Assembly (NCBI GenBank): GCA_964583605.1
Contig: CAZOWL010000001.1
Coordinates: 217,756-281,755 of the forward strand
Direction: 5' to 3'
Origin: CAZOWL01 sp964583605
GTDB lineage: Bacteria; Pseudomonadota; Gammaproteobacteria; Chromatiales; Chromatiaceae
DNA: 64,000 bases
Both the position numbers and the translations under genes were made by a program. Shown piece by piece: positions 1 through 8,256 of this stretch; positions within the stretch are counted from its first letter, which is position 1; every line of letters begins with the position of its first letter. Under the pieces are notes generated by a model. That model had not been told where the DNA came from. It saw only the letters and a list, made by a program, of their open reading frames with translations, and searched no databases.

Positions 1-2
1 AA

Positions 3-1754
3 GGGGTCGCCGACAAGGCCGTGCGACGGGATGCATCGGGCGACCTGCTGATCCCCGGCACGGCGATCGCCGGTGTCCTACGCGGTCTGGCGACCCGCCT
101 CGCGCCGGACTTGGGAATGGACCCCTGCAAGGCGATCCAGCAGCAGCCGGATACCGAGCACCCTTGCGGCTGCCCAGTCTGCGACCTCTTCGGCGAGATT
201 TATCCCGACGCGGACAACGGGGCCAGCGGAGCGGCATCGCGGCTACTGTTCTCGCACGCGAAGGCCGAGCTGCCCGATGGGGCGACCACGACCGTGCGCG
301 ACGGTGTCGGGATCGGCCGGCGCAGCGGCACCTCCGCGAGCGACGCGGCCGCCAAGTTCGACTACGAGGTGATCCCCGCCGGCACCAGCTTCCAGCTCCG
401 CATCGAATGGGACCGGGGTCACGCCATTGGGATGGACCAGGGACACGCAATGCTGCTTGCGGCCTGCATCGAGGAGTGGCGGCGGGGCCGCATCTGGCTC
501 GGCGCCGCAGCCGCGCGCGGGCTCGGGGCCCTCGCTCTCGAAGATCTGACGGTCATGCGGCGCGATCTCTCGAAGCCGGATCACCTGATGGCCTTCCTGC
601 GCAACCACGCCGGGGGCAGCGAGGAGGACTGCCCCGGCTGGCTGGACAATCATGTCCGGGACGCGCGGCAGCGCCGCGTCGACAAGGAAGTGTGCACCGA
701 TGGCGCATTGAGAACGTTCGCGCACTTGCGGTTCACCCTGCGCTTCGACGCCCAGGTGCTGTTTCACGATCACGCCATGGCGGTGCGCACCGGCTTCGAT
801 CACGCCCCATTGGTCGAGCTGTCGCGGGACGCACGCTGCCTGGTGCTGCCCGGTGCGTCCCTGCGCGGCGTGTTGCGCAGCCAGGCGGAGCGCATCGCCC
901 GGACGCTGACGACACTCGATGTCGAGGGCTTGGACGAATTCGGCGCGCGCTGCCCGTGCTGCGACCCGAACGCCCGCCCGGCTTGCGCAGACGCCACCGG
1001 GACTCCCCTCGCCGCCTGCGCCTCCTTGGCCGAGGCCGCGGCACAACGCGCCGTCTCGAACAGGGAGAAGAAGCCGGAGGTCAAGCCAGGGGATCTCTGC
1101 CTCGGCTGCCAGCTCTTTGGCAGCACGCGCTTCGGCAGCCGGCTGCGGGTCGAAGGAGGATCCTCGGCCCTGCCCGATGAAGACCCGACGCAGATGCGCG
1201 ATTTCGTCGCGATCGACCGCTTCACCGGCGGCGCCAAGCACCAGGCCAAGTTCGACGCGCTGGTCGCCAACGGCCAGCCCGAGTTTCAGGTGAGCCTGTC
1301 GCTGGAGAACCCGGAGGAGTGGGAGCTCGGCTGGCTTTACCTGGCCCTGCGCGACCTCGTCGAAGGCATGGCCTCGCTCGGCTTCGGTGGTGCCAAGGGC
1401 TTCGGCCGCGCGACGTTCGTCGACGCCACGCTGACGCTCGGTCGTATCGCGTCGAAAGAGGATTTCGGCGTGCCCACCGAGTGCTTCAGAGATCCCGATG
1501 TGCTTTTCGACACGGCGCGCTTCCGATGGAACGACGCGGACGAACGCAGGACATTCGCCGCGCCACTGCAGCAATGGGTCGACGCCTTCCGCGCCCGATG
1601 CATCGACATCGGTGGCAAGACGGCGTTCCGCCGGGGGGATGCGTACCGGCTCAGCGGCGACCACTATTTCCGCCCCATTGATCACGGCAAGCCGAGCCTT
1701 GCCGAGCTCTATCCAAAGGTCTGGAAACCAGCCACCACGCTGGAGCAATCATGA
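3..1754 (+). CDS. Type III CRISPR tandem-RAMP protein (Cas7-2x-like), 5' end outside window
   Basis: This is an effector-complex backbone subunit that would bind crRNA and cleave target RNA. Two RAMP (Cas7) units are fused. The first has the glycine-rich PGTAIAGVLR signature at about residue 12 (counted from the GTG at 21) and a CGCPVCDLFG cysteine knuckle near residue 50. The second has LPGASLRGVLR near residue 275 and CLGCQLFGS near residue 360. A SLGFGGAKGFGR glycine loop closes the protein. The frame is open to base 3 and reads GVADKAV before the first possible start, as RAMP proteins usually do ahead of their PGxxxxGxxR motif, so the true start is upstream. The stop overlaps the next gene as ATGA. 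The fusion plus the two following genes match the III-D variant layout known from Synechocystis; the subtype is inference because cas10 is not visible. Confidence 0.82.
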   Translation, partial: GVADKAVRRDASGDLLIPGTAIAGVLRGLATRLAPDLGMDPCKAIQQQPDTEHPCGCPVCDLFGEIYPDADNGASGAASRLLFSHAKAELPDGATTTVRDGVGIGRRSGTSASDAAAKFDYEVIPAGTSFQLRIEWDRGHAIGMDQGHAMLLAACIEEWRRGRIWLGAAAARGLGALALEDLTVMRRDLSKPDHLMAFLRNHAGGSEEDCPGWLDNHVRDARQRRVDKEVCTDGALRTFAHLRFTLRFDAQVLFHDHAMAVRTGFDHAPLVELSRDARCLVLPGASLRGVLRSQAERIARTLTTLDVEGLDEFGARCPCCDPNARPACADATGTPLAACASLAEAAAQRAVSNREKKPEVKPGDLCLGCQLFGSTRFGSRLRVEGGSSALPDEDPTQMRDFVAIDRFTGGAKHQAKFDALVANGQPEFQVSLSLENPEEWELGWLYLALRDLVEGMASLGFGGAKGFGRATFVDATLTLGRIASKEDFGVPTECFRDPDVLFDTARFRWNDADERRTFAAPLQQWVDAFRARCIDIGGKTAFRRGDAYRLSGDHYFRPIDHGKPSLAELYPKVWKPATTLEQS

Positions 1755-2413
1755 CGATGAGCTCGGATCAAATCGACATCAGGGAATTTATCCGCAAGCT
1801 CCCGCAGCCGCAGATTGGGCCGGCCCAGCTATGCATACTCGGCGGCAGGATCGATGCGAACGACGAGCCGCTCCGCGCCTTAATGCATTGCTTTGCCGAC
1901 GCATCACTGGCGTTTGCGCTCTGGGAGACGTCCGAGAACATCGAGCTAACACGCCTCGACGGCCTGCCAGCGCCGCGATCGAGCGCCTGGCTGCTGGAGC
2001 GTGCAAGATTGTTCGGCGCCGACCCCGACAACCCCAATGAGGGCGCCGCAAATCCGCCAACGCAGGGCGGCGACCTGGAGCTGCGCCGCGACGGCGAAAC
2101 CCTCCGTTGGCGCTTCGTCGGCGCAGCAAACGGCGCGATCGAACAAGCGCTGCAATCGGCCGGTATCCAAGCGGAAGACTTCTGGGCTCAGCACTCCCCC
2201 GACACGCGACTGCGAGCATTGCGGAGAAAGATGCTGCTCTGGGGCGAATACAAACCAGACGTTGGCAACTTTGTCGACCCGCGCGTGGGCTGGGCGCGGC
2301 TGAATTACCCGGTCGCGGCCGCTGGCAGCCGCGTGCAGATCGACTATCTGGAATTAAGCGACGATGAAGCGCCAGCCTTCGTCTGGTGGCTCGGGGTGAG
2401 TAGGCATGCGTGA
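1751..2413 (+). CDS. csx19: Csx19-like CRISPR-associated protein (TIGR03984-type)
   Basis: A 220-residue soluble protein without enzymatic motifs. It sits between two RAMP genes with translational coupling on both sides (ATGA overlap upstream, 8-base overlap downstream). The N-terminal half has an LCILGG...FADASLAFALWE stretch. The C-terminal half has LLWGEYKP near residue 162 followed by DPRVGWARLNYPV and a YLEL segment, which resembles the LWG/R-G/YP pattern I associate with Csx19. In III-D systems Csx19 is a small non-RAMP subunit of the effector. The assignment rests as much on position between Cas7-2x and Cas7-insertion homologues as on sequence, so the family call is moderate; that it belongs to the effector operon is close to certain. 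Confidence 0.62.
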   Translation: MTMSSDQIDIREFIRKLPQPQIGPAQLCILGGRIDANDEPLRALMHCFADASLAFALWETSENIELTRLDGLPAPRSSAWLLERARLFGADPDNPNEGAANPPTQGGDLELRRDGETLRWRFVGAANGAIEQALQSAGIQAEDFWAQHSPDTRLRALRRKMLLWGEYKPDVGNFVDPRVGWARLNYPVAAAGSRVQIDYLELSDDEAPAFVWWLGVSRHA

Positions 2414-4889
2414 AGGCAAAATCGTTGAGCTTAATGAGACTAATAAATGGGGGTTGATTCAGCCGGATGGACCTGGCGAAAAACTCCGATTTCGATTCGA
2501 TGACGTCCTTAACCTATGTCTATGGGCCGAAATGCTTGTGGGAACGCGGGTTCGCTTCGATGAGAGGAACACCAGAGGCGACAAGATCGCACGTAACATA
2601 CTTCCGGTGGTGCAAGTGAGTGAGTCTAGCCTGACTGGCTGCCGGTTCTATAACCCCTACAATTTCGTTCGTTTTCTCACGCCCCGCGCCAAGCATGACA
2701 TGACGGTAAAGGAGGACAAGAAGGCAACACGAGCGGTACGGGCACGACCTCGAAATAACATTCTCGCCGACGCTTTCCGCGCAGCCCAGGAGGCTTCTGA
2801 AAGCCGCCAGGCCACTTCGCAATCACGAGCAGGCCATGAGCTCGAAGACCGTCTCCTAGGCCGCTGCCCGCCGCCGCCTCACGATCGGTACGTGGGCATC
2901 AGCGGTCGCATCGTGTGCGAAGCAGAGGCAGTGACCCCGCTGTTTGTCTCTGACTCAGAAAACGTAACCGGGGAATCACACAAGAGCTATCGCTTCTACC
3001 AACGGCACGGCGAACGGGCCCTGCCCGCAAGCAGTCTCCGCGGCATGATCAGATCTATCTTCGAGGCAGCAACGAACGCTTGCATGATCCAGATGGCGGG
3101 AAACCGCCGATTGACTCGACACGTTACCGATAAAGAAGCGCAAGCTCTCGTCCCGGCTCGGGTGATCCGCCAGGACAACGAACTCTGGCTCGAGATACTG
3201 AATGGGGATACTCCGTTTGTTCCAGGCCGGCCCCCAGGCAACGGTCATGCTCAATACGCCGCGTGGGTTCCGCAATACCTAACCAGAATGCTCGTCCACC
3301 GCCACCGCACGAACCATAACGGACCATACGGCGCGCGGCAAGACGTTGCCCTGCCATTAGAGACGCATGATATTGAAGGTCGGCCGAAACCCGTGTATGC
3401 GCTCCTCCAAGAGATAGATCATCCGAGTGGCAAGTTTCGGTTCTACTCCGCAAGTGTCATCAAGCAATCGAAGGACCAGTTCCCCGCGACGCAGCCTGGA
3501 CAAATCGTCCGGAAAGGCTACTTACATCTCACCAACCAGAATATCGAAAACAAGCACGACGAGCGGTTATTTTTCTCCAGAAAAGAAAATCCACAAAGGA
3601 TCGGTCCACTGCCAGCAGATGTAATAGAAGGCTACCGCCAGCTGATAAACGACTACAAAGAGCGGCATCGGGATCATGTGAAGAAGGCTGAGCGGGAGGG
3701 AAGAGATCCTGAAGAACCCGATACGACGCACGGGAAGGCTGCCTTTTCGCGCCATATCGTTCGTGAGGGCTCCGAGAGTTTGCAAGATGGCGACCTCGTA
3801 TACGCTCTCGTGGAAAACGCTAGCGAGGTGAGCTTTCTCGGTCCGGTCGCTCGTCCACGCATCCCCTACAAGTGCCGTATACAGGATTGTCTGCCCAGCA
3901 GCGGCGCCGCAGAGGCTCCAGACGATGCAACCGGGCTCGGCGATATCACGCCCTGCTCGGACGTGGAGCGGCTATGCCCTGCCTGTCGGACCTTCGGTTG
4001 GGTCGCGCACCAGGAGCCGGGCAGGCAAACCGAACACTCGGCCTACGCTGGGCGGTTGCGTCTTAGCGACGCGAAGCTTATCGAGGATCGGGGGCGTCTT
4101 GACGCGACATCGTTGGCGGTCCTCTCGGCGCCCAAGCCGACGACCGTCCGCTTCTACCTGGAAGAGTGGCGCAATGGGGCTCGCGTCCCACGACAGGATG
4201 GCCGGTGGGGCAAGAGCGCTGACAAAGGCTATGATGGCGAAGACCATCGACTGCGAGGCCGAAAGGTCTATCGGCACCATCGCGCGGCCTCAGAGCAAGA
4301 GTATCGGCATTCTGGTGGCAACCAAGAGGGGGGGAGCGATCAGAACCGTACCGTCCGCGACGCGTTGATGCCCGGCGCCCGCTTCCGATTCTCGATCGAC
4401 TTCGAGAACCTCGCCCCCTTGGAGCTCGGCGCCCTGCTCTGGACCCTGGAGCTTGACGGGAAAGCCTATCACCGATTGGGCTATGCCAAGCCCCTCGGTT
4501 TCGGCAGCGTGAAGGTCCACGTGAAGGGGCTCCGGCGCATGAACCCTGGGCAGCGCTATCAAGGGACCGGAAGCCGAGGAGGGTGGGAGTCCATCATCGG
4601 CGAGAAAGAGGGGTTGATTGATGCTTTCAAACAGGCGCTGATAGATGCCTACCCGGACGACGGCAAGGACGGCTTCGAGTCGCTGCCCAACATCGCCGAT
4701 CTGCTGACCCTGCTGTCCGAGCCGGCGGAGGATCTACCGATCCACTACCCGCGAAGCACCGAGGAGCCGGATCCAGAAGGCAAGAATTTCACTTGGTTCG
4801 TTACCAACAACAGGCGCGCGCATCTGGTTCTGCCACTGCCGCAGGAGGATCACGGGCTCCCGCTGCTCCGACCAATGGGCGGGCGTTGA
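2406..4889 (+). CDS. TIGR03986-type RAMP (Cas7-insertion-like) with cold-shock-like N-terminus
   Basis: An 827-residue CRISPR effector RAMP subunit. Residues 2-68 (GKIVELN..NKWGLIQPDG ... VGTRVRFDE ... ARNI) follow the cold-shock-domain pattern, suggesting an added RNA-binding OB fold. The family signature YNPYNFVR follows at about residue 82, the RAMP motif LPASSLRGMIRS at about 206, a CPACRTFGWV zinc knuckle at about 524, and a PLGFGSVKV glycine loop at about 696. The long region between the RAMP motif and the knuckle fits the inserted domain that names Cas7-insertion proteins. The start ATG at 2406 overlaps the end of csx19. It is the last gene of the operon, and the next genes run toward it from the opposite strand. 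Local sequence around 2400-3700 is less GC-rich than its neighbours, which hints at transfer. Confidence 0.8.
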   Translation: MREGKIVELNETNKWGLIQPDGPGEKLRFRFDDVLNLCLWAEMLVGTRVRFDERNTRGDKIARNILPVVQVSESSLTGCRFYNPYNFVRFLTPRAKHDMTVKEDKKATRAVRARPRNNILADAFRAAQEASESRQATSQSRAGHELEDRLLGRCPPPPHDRYVGISGRIVCEAEAVTPLFVSDSENVTGESHKSYRFYQRHGERALPASSLRGMIRSIFEAATNACMIQMAGNRRLTRHVTDKEAQALVPARVIRQDNELWLEILNGDTPFVPGRPPGNGHAQYAAWVPQYLTRMLVHRHRTNHNGPYGARQDVALPLETHDIEGRPKPVYALLQEIDHPSGKFRFYSASVIKQSKDQFPATQPGQIVRKGYLHLTNQNIENKHDERLFFSRKENPQRIGPLPADVIEGYRQLINDYKERHRDHVKKAEREGRDPEEPDTTHGKAAFSRHIVREGSESLQDGDLVYALVENASEVSFLGPVARPRIPYKCRIQDCLPSSGAAEAPDDATGLGDITPCSDVERLCPACRTFGWVAHQEPGRQTEHSAYAGRLRLSDAKLIEDRGRLDATSLAVLSAPKPTTVRFYLEEWRNGARVPRQDGRWGKSADKGYDGEDHRLRGRKVYRHHRAASEQEYRHSGGNQEGGSDQNRTVRDALMPGARFRFSIDFENLAPLELGALLWTLELDGKAYHRLGYAKPLGFGSVKVHVKGLRRMNPGQRYQGTGSRGGWESIIGEKEGLIDAFKQALIDAYPDDGKDGFESLPNIADLLTLLSEPAEDLPIHYPRSTEEPDPEGKNFTWFVTNNRRAHLVLPLPQEDHGLPLLRPMGGR

Positions 4890-4935
4890 ATCGACCTCGG
4901 GCGAAATGCCGTTCGCGAGCGGCGCGCGAGGCAAG

Positions 4936-7254
4936 TCAGCCGCGCGATCCTTCCACCAAATCCCGCAGAAACCGAAACCGCTGACGGCCGTATGGCATCA
5001 CGGCATACTCTCGGATCGCCTCGTCGTTGAGCAATTGCGACAGCTCGCGGCGGGCGCGTCTCTTCTCGGTGCGGTCGCCTGCGGTCCACCAGCGCGCAGC
5101 GAGAAACAGCGTCTGCACGAGAAACGACACCTCGATGCCGGGCTGCGTCGTATCCTCCAGGTTTCGGGCGAGGCGATCGAAGGCCCATCGATAGCCTTGC
5201 GGATCGAGCGGCTCGTTGAGCTTGCCCCAGCGCAACAAGGCAATGGAGAAGAGATTAACCAGCAGGCGTCGCTCGACACATCGACAAACAAATGGCGCGG
5301 TCGGGCACGTGTCCAACTGGCCGATCATGGTCTCGACGCCGGCCTGCACCTCCGCAAGCGCGGGCACGGCGATCGGCGGGTGCTGCCGAAGAAACAGGTC
5401 AAATAGGTGATAGGTGAGGTGCAGGGCATGTTGCTCTACCGCGAATCGGATCTCGCATCCCTCCAGCTCAGGGCAATGCTCGCGGTCGCGGGCAAGCCTG
5501 TCACGGGCTTGATCGAGGCAGTCGCCGACCCTCACCAGGTCTCGCGCATGTCGGGCGCTGTGGCGCAGCGCGACGGCGCGCATGAAGGCGGCCTCGCGTC
5601 CGGAGATGTTCTCGAGGCGCTGATTGTCCGCGATCTCCAGTGCCCGCTCGGCCAACACGGCCGCCACATGCCAGCTCCCTTCTGCAGCGAAGAGCTCGGC
5701 ATAGGCGAGGAAGTAGGTGTAGCGTGACGGGTCCTCATCCAACAGCGCGCGCAGATCGGCCTGGAAGGAGGCATCCCAGCGCTTCGCAGAGCGAGAGGCG
5801 AGCATATTCTGGACGAAGGCTTGCGCCTTGCCGAAGCGGTCGTAGCAGAGAACGGGAGGATTCCGCGGGCGCATGGCGCGCTTGATCGATTGATGGAACA
5901 AGAGACCATAGCCGGCATCGGTCGCCGCCTCGAAGCAGGCCTCCCAGGTCGCCAATACACGCTCGTGGAGCTGTCTCTCAACGGACTCGAGGATCTCTCC
6001 CAATGCACCTCGCACTTCGTCCAAACGGCGATCCCCAGTCGTCTCGCCGGCGGTTTGCCCGATCTGGCTGAGACTCAGGCTGCTCGTGTAGCGCGACCAC
6101 CGGGAGACAAAATCGTCGACGATTCCCGGCCGGGTCTCGAGCACGGGCGCAGCCATCGCGGCCAGATCCGCCTGATCCTTCTCGACCAGCTCACCCAGTT
6201 CATGCAGATAGCTGTGGCCATGAGTGTGCAGTTCACCGAGAAACGTGTCGAGCCAATCGAGGAACTCAGGGTCGGGACTGGACGCAGTGTCCGGGTCAAC
6301 GGGCGAGAGCACCCCAGGCTCCGAGAGGTAAGCCCGCGGATGCCGCAGATAGAGCCCGGCAAAGGTCCGCTTGCCATCGCCAGCGGGATAACGGCGCGCG
6401 GCCGCATGAATTGACGGATCGCCGGTGATCAGGACGAAGCGACATTGCTCCTGGTCCAGGCGTCGGTTGATCCGTTCCAGCCGAGCCAGCATTTCAGCGT
6501 CGTCATAGATGAGAACCCGGCTCCGAGCCTTGGACTTCGTATCGACCAATCGGTTGAACCAACGCTCCTTCAAATCGTTGAACCCAACTTGATCGGCGAA
6601 CCGCTGGGGCGGCGCGAACGCATCCTGCAGTGCTTCCTGTGGCAGCAAACCGCGTTCCAATACGAAGCTCAGCGGAGCGATCCGCGTATGCTTGAAGAGG
6701 CGGCGCAGGCGCTCCAGCGAGACGGCCGGGCCACTCTCTCCGCGGAGCAGCCTGGTCAAGCCCGGCGCTTCGTCGGCCAGACGCTCTAGCACCGCAGCCT
6801 CGTCCTGCAACGACTGCAGTTCCTCACAAAGGCGGTGGAACTTCCGAAGCTCCTCCTCGGCGGTGCGATGCTCGCGATCGGCGCGGTGGACCATGCCGGA
6901 AAAGATCGCCCCAATCTCCTGCTCCATGGGCGGCAGTACGATTAAAGGGTGGTCGCCCGCGACACGGAAGAAGATGTCATCGGCCAGTGCACGACCAAGG
7001 GCGATCGACAGGTTGCGATCATCGTCCGGAAAGACTTCCGCGTATCCTCTTTCGCGCCGTCTGGTGCGCACGGCCACTTCTTCTGGCGCCGCGTAGAGCA
7101 CGACTACGTCGGTGTCCACCGCGTGCAACACGGTGCCCCCACTCGCCCGAAAGACGCAATCCCGTCGCCATGGCTCCATAATGCGACGCTGCTCTGCGGC
7201 GGCGCGAAGTAACGACGCGAGCGCCTCGGGGTCCGAGCGTTGTGGAGTAACCAC
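4936..7254 (-). CDS. Large PIN-like nuclease with helical insert and TPR-like C-terminus
   Basis: A 772-residue protein whose family I cannot name. A PIN-like acidic quartet can be traced: D47/D49 in AVDTDVVVLYA, E111/E113 in VLPPMEQEI, D251/D252 in LIYDDAEMLARLERIN and D279 in VLITGDPSIHAAARRYP. The last two segments look like the second half of a PIN domain (T-G-D followed by a helix and Y-x-RHP). About 135 mostly helical residues separate the second and third acidic sites, more than in a compact PIN domain. Residues ~310-770 are helical and TPR-like (for example FLAYAELFAAEGSWHVAAVLAERAL). The start is GTG sharing one base with the TAG stop of the preceding gene, so the two are coupled. 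It ends 46 bases from the convergent CRISPR effector operon. Single-strand RNA cleavage is inferred from the PIN fold. Confidence 0.6.
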   Translation of the reverse strand: MVTPQRSDPEALASLLRAAAEQRRIMEPWRRDCVFRASGGTVLHAVDTDVVVLYAAPEEVAVRTRRRERGYAEVFPDDDRNLSIALGRALADDIFFRVAGDHPLIVLPPMEQEIGAIFSGMVHRADREHRTAEEELRKFHRLCEELQSLQDEAAVLERLADEAPGLTRLLRGESGPAVSLERLRRLFKHTRIAPLSFVLERGLLPQEALQDAFAPPQRFADQVGFNDLKERWFNRLVDTKSKARSRVLIYDDAEMLARLERINRRLDQEQCRFVLITGDPSIHAAARRYPAGDGKRTFAGLYLRHPRAYLSEPGVLSPVDPDTASSPDPEFLDWLDTFLGELHTHGHSYLHELGELVEKDQADLAAMAAPVLETRPGIVDDFVSRWSRYTSSLSLSQIGQTAGETTGDRRLDEVRGALGEILESVERQLHERVLATWEACFEAATDAGYGLLFHQSIKRAMRPRNPPVLCYDRFGKAQAFVQNMLASRSAKRWDASFQADLRALLDEDPSRYTYFLAYAELFAAEGSWHVAAVLAERALEIADNQRLENISGREAAFMRAVALRHSARHARDLVRVGDCLDQARDRLARDREHCPELEGCEIRFAVEQHALHLTYHLFDLFLRQHPPIAVPALAEVQAGVETMIGQLDTCPTAPFVCRCVERRLLVNLFSIALLRWGKLNEPLDPQGYRWAFDRLARNLEDTTQPGIEVSFLVQTLFLAARWWTAGDRTEKRRARRELSQLLNDEAIREYAVMPYGRQRFRFLRDLVEGSRG

Positions 7255-8231
7255 TATCCGAGGCCGAAACGATGCATCAGGGCGGCTTCATCGGGTCCCG
7301 GAGGCGGCAGAGGAGCGCCACCTCCGGGAGGGGTGATCAAGGCCTCGCGTCGGAGGAGGCTCATCAGCCCGAAGAACCCCTTCCCTTCCTCGGGCAGGCG
7401 TATCGAAACCGCGGGTCTTGTTCCGACGTACACGTATAGATGATCGTCCGCGCGTTGCTCGCAGACGAGCAGGGAATCCGATCCAGCGAGCAGTGAGCGG
7501 ACGAGCCAACCATCGAGGCCAGCGTCAGGTCGGTCCCGATCGAAATACTTCAGGCGAGGCCAGGCATCAACGACACGTTCCAGCCCAACCGCGTCGAATA
7601 TAGATTCAGCGAGATCCCTCTGCACGCGATCGGGCTCGGCGGCCGCACGAAACATCTCGCGCAAGAGCTCGCGAAGCTGCGTCAGGTGTGCGACCAGGTT
7701 CTCATCATCTGCGCGGCAAAGCGCCTCCAACGCCATCCCTGCGTAGGCTTCGTGGAAATGGCGTCCGCTGTAAATCAAAGCGCGCAGCGCCGCCACCGCG
7801 TCCTGGCGCGGTGCGGCAAGTCGCGCAACCGTCATCATCGCGACCCCGAAGAGACTGTCGCCTTCGCCATTGACGACGCTGCCGAAGAACCCATTGCCGA
7901 CTCGGGCTGGAAGCACTCGCAAGATCTCGGGAGCCGGTAGAGCAGCGGCAAGAGACAATAGGTGCTCAAAGATCTCCACGTGCCTGGGATCGGGCTCCAG
8001 CGAGGCCAGGAGATTGGCGAGACCGTCGCGAAACGACGCACGGAGGGAGGCATCGAGGGCACCGTAAGCGTCTTTGAGCCCGAGCGACAGGAAGTCCGCT
8101 CGTCGGATAGCGGCGTCAGCGCCGGGGAATGCCCAGGCACCCGCCCCTTCAAGGAGGTAGGATTCGAAGCCCACGCGCAACCACCGCTCGAAGTCTGCCG
8201 CTTGAAAGCCCTTGAAATGATCGATTGGCAT
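7254..8231 (-). CDS. Uncharacterised protein, middle gene of the PIN-linked trio
   Basis: A 325-residue soluble protein that I do not recognise. It has no signal peptide or membrane segment. Residues 1-240 are largely alpha-helical (FERWLRVGFESYLL, DGLANLLASLEPD, HLTQLRELLREMF), and the last 90 residues look more beta-rich (DSLLVCEQRADDHLYVYVGTRPAVSIRLPEEGKGFFGL). A glycine-containing VGNGFFGSVVNGEGDSLFGVA stretch lies near residue 113. It starts 25 bases after the upstream gene ends and its stop overlaps the start of the PIN-like gene, so all three are probably one transcript. A scaffold or sensor partner of the nuclease is possible but nothing in the sequence proves it. Confidence 0.6.
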   Translation of the reverse strand: MPIDHFKGFQAADFERWLRVGFESYLLEGAGAWAFPGADAAIRRADFLSLGLKDAYGALDASLRASFRDGLANLLASLEPDPRHVEIFEHLLSLAAALPAPEILRVLPARVGNGFFGSVVNGEGDSLFGVAMMTVARLAAPRQDAVAALRALIYSGRHFHEAYAGMALEALCRADDENLVAHLTQLRELLREMFRAAAEPDRVQRDLAESIFDAVGLERVVDAWPRLKYFDRDRPDAGLDGWLVRSLLAGSDSLLVCEQRADDHLYVYVGTRPAVSIRLPEEGKGFFGLMSLLRREALITPPGGGAPLPPPGPDEAALMHRFGLG

Positions 8232-8256
8232 GTGATCGCCAGTTAGGTGTCTGATT

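Noticed and set aside
243..1748. 501-residue minus-strand frame opposite the first gene
   Set aside because: Antisense shadow of the tandem-RAMP gene in GC-rich DNA.
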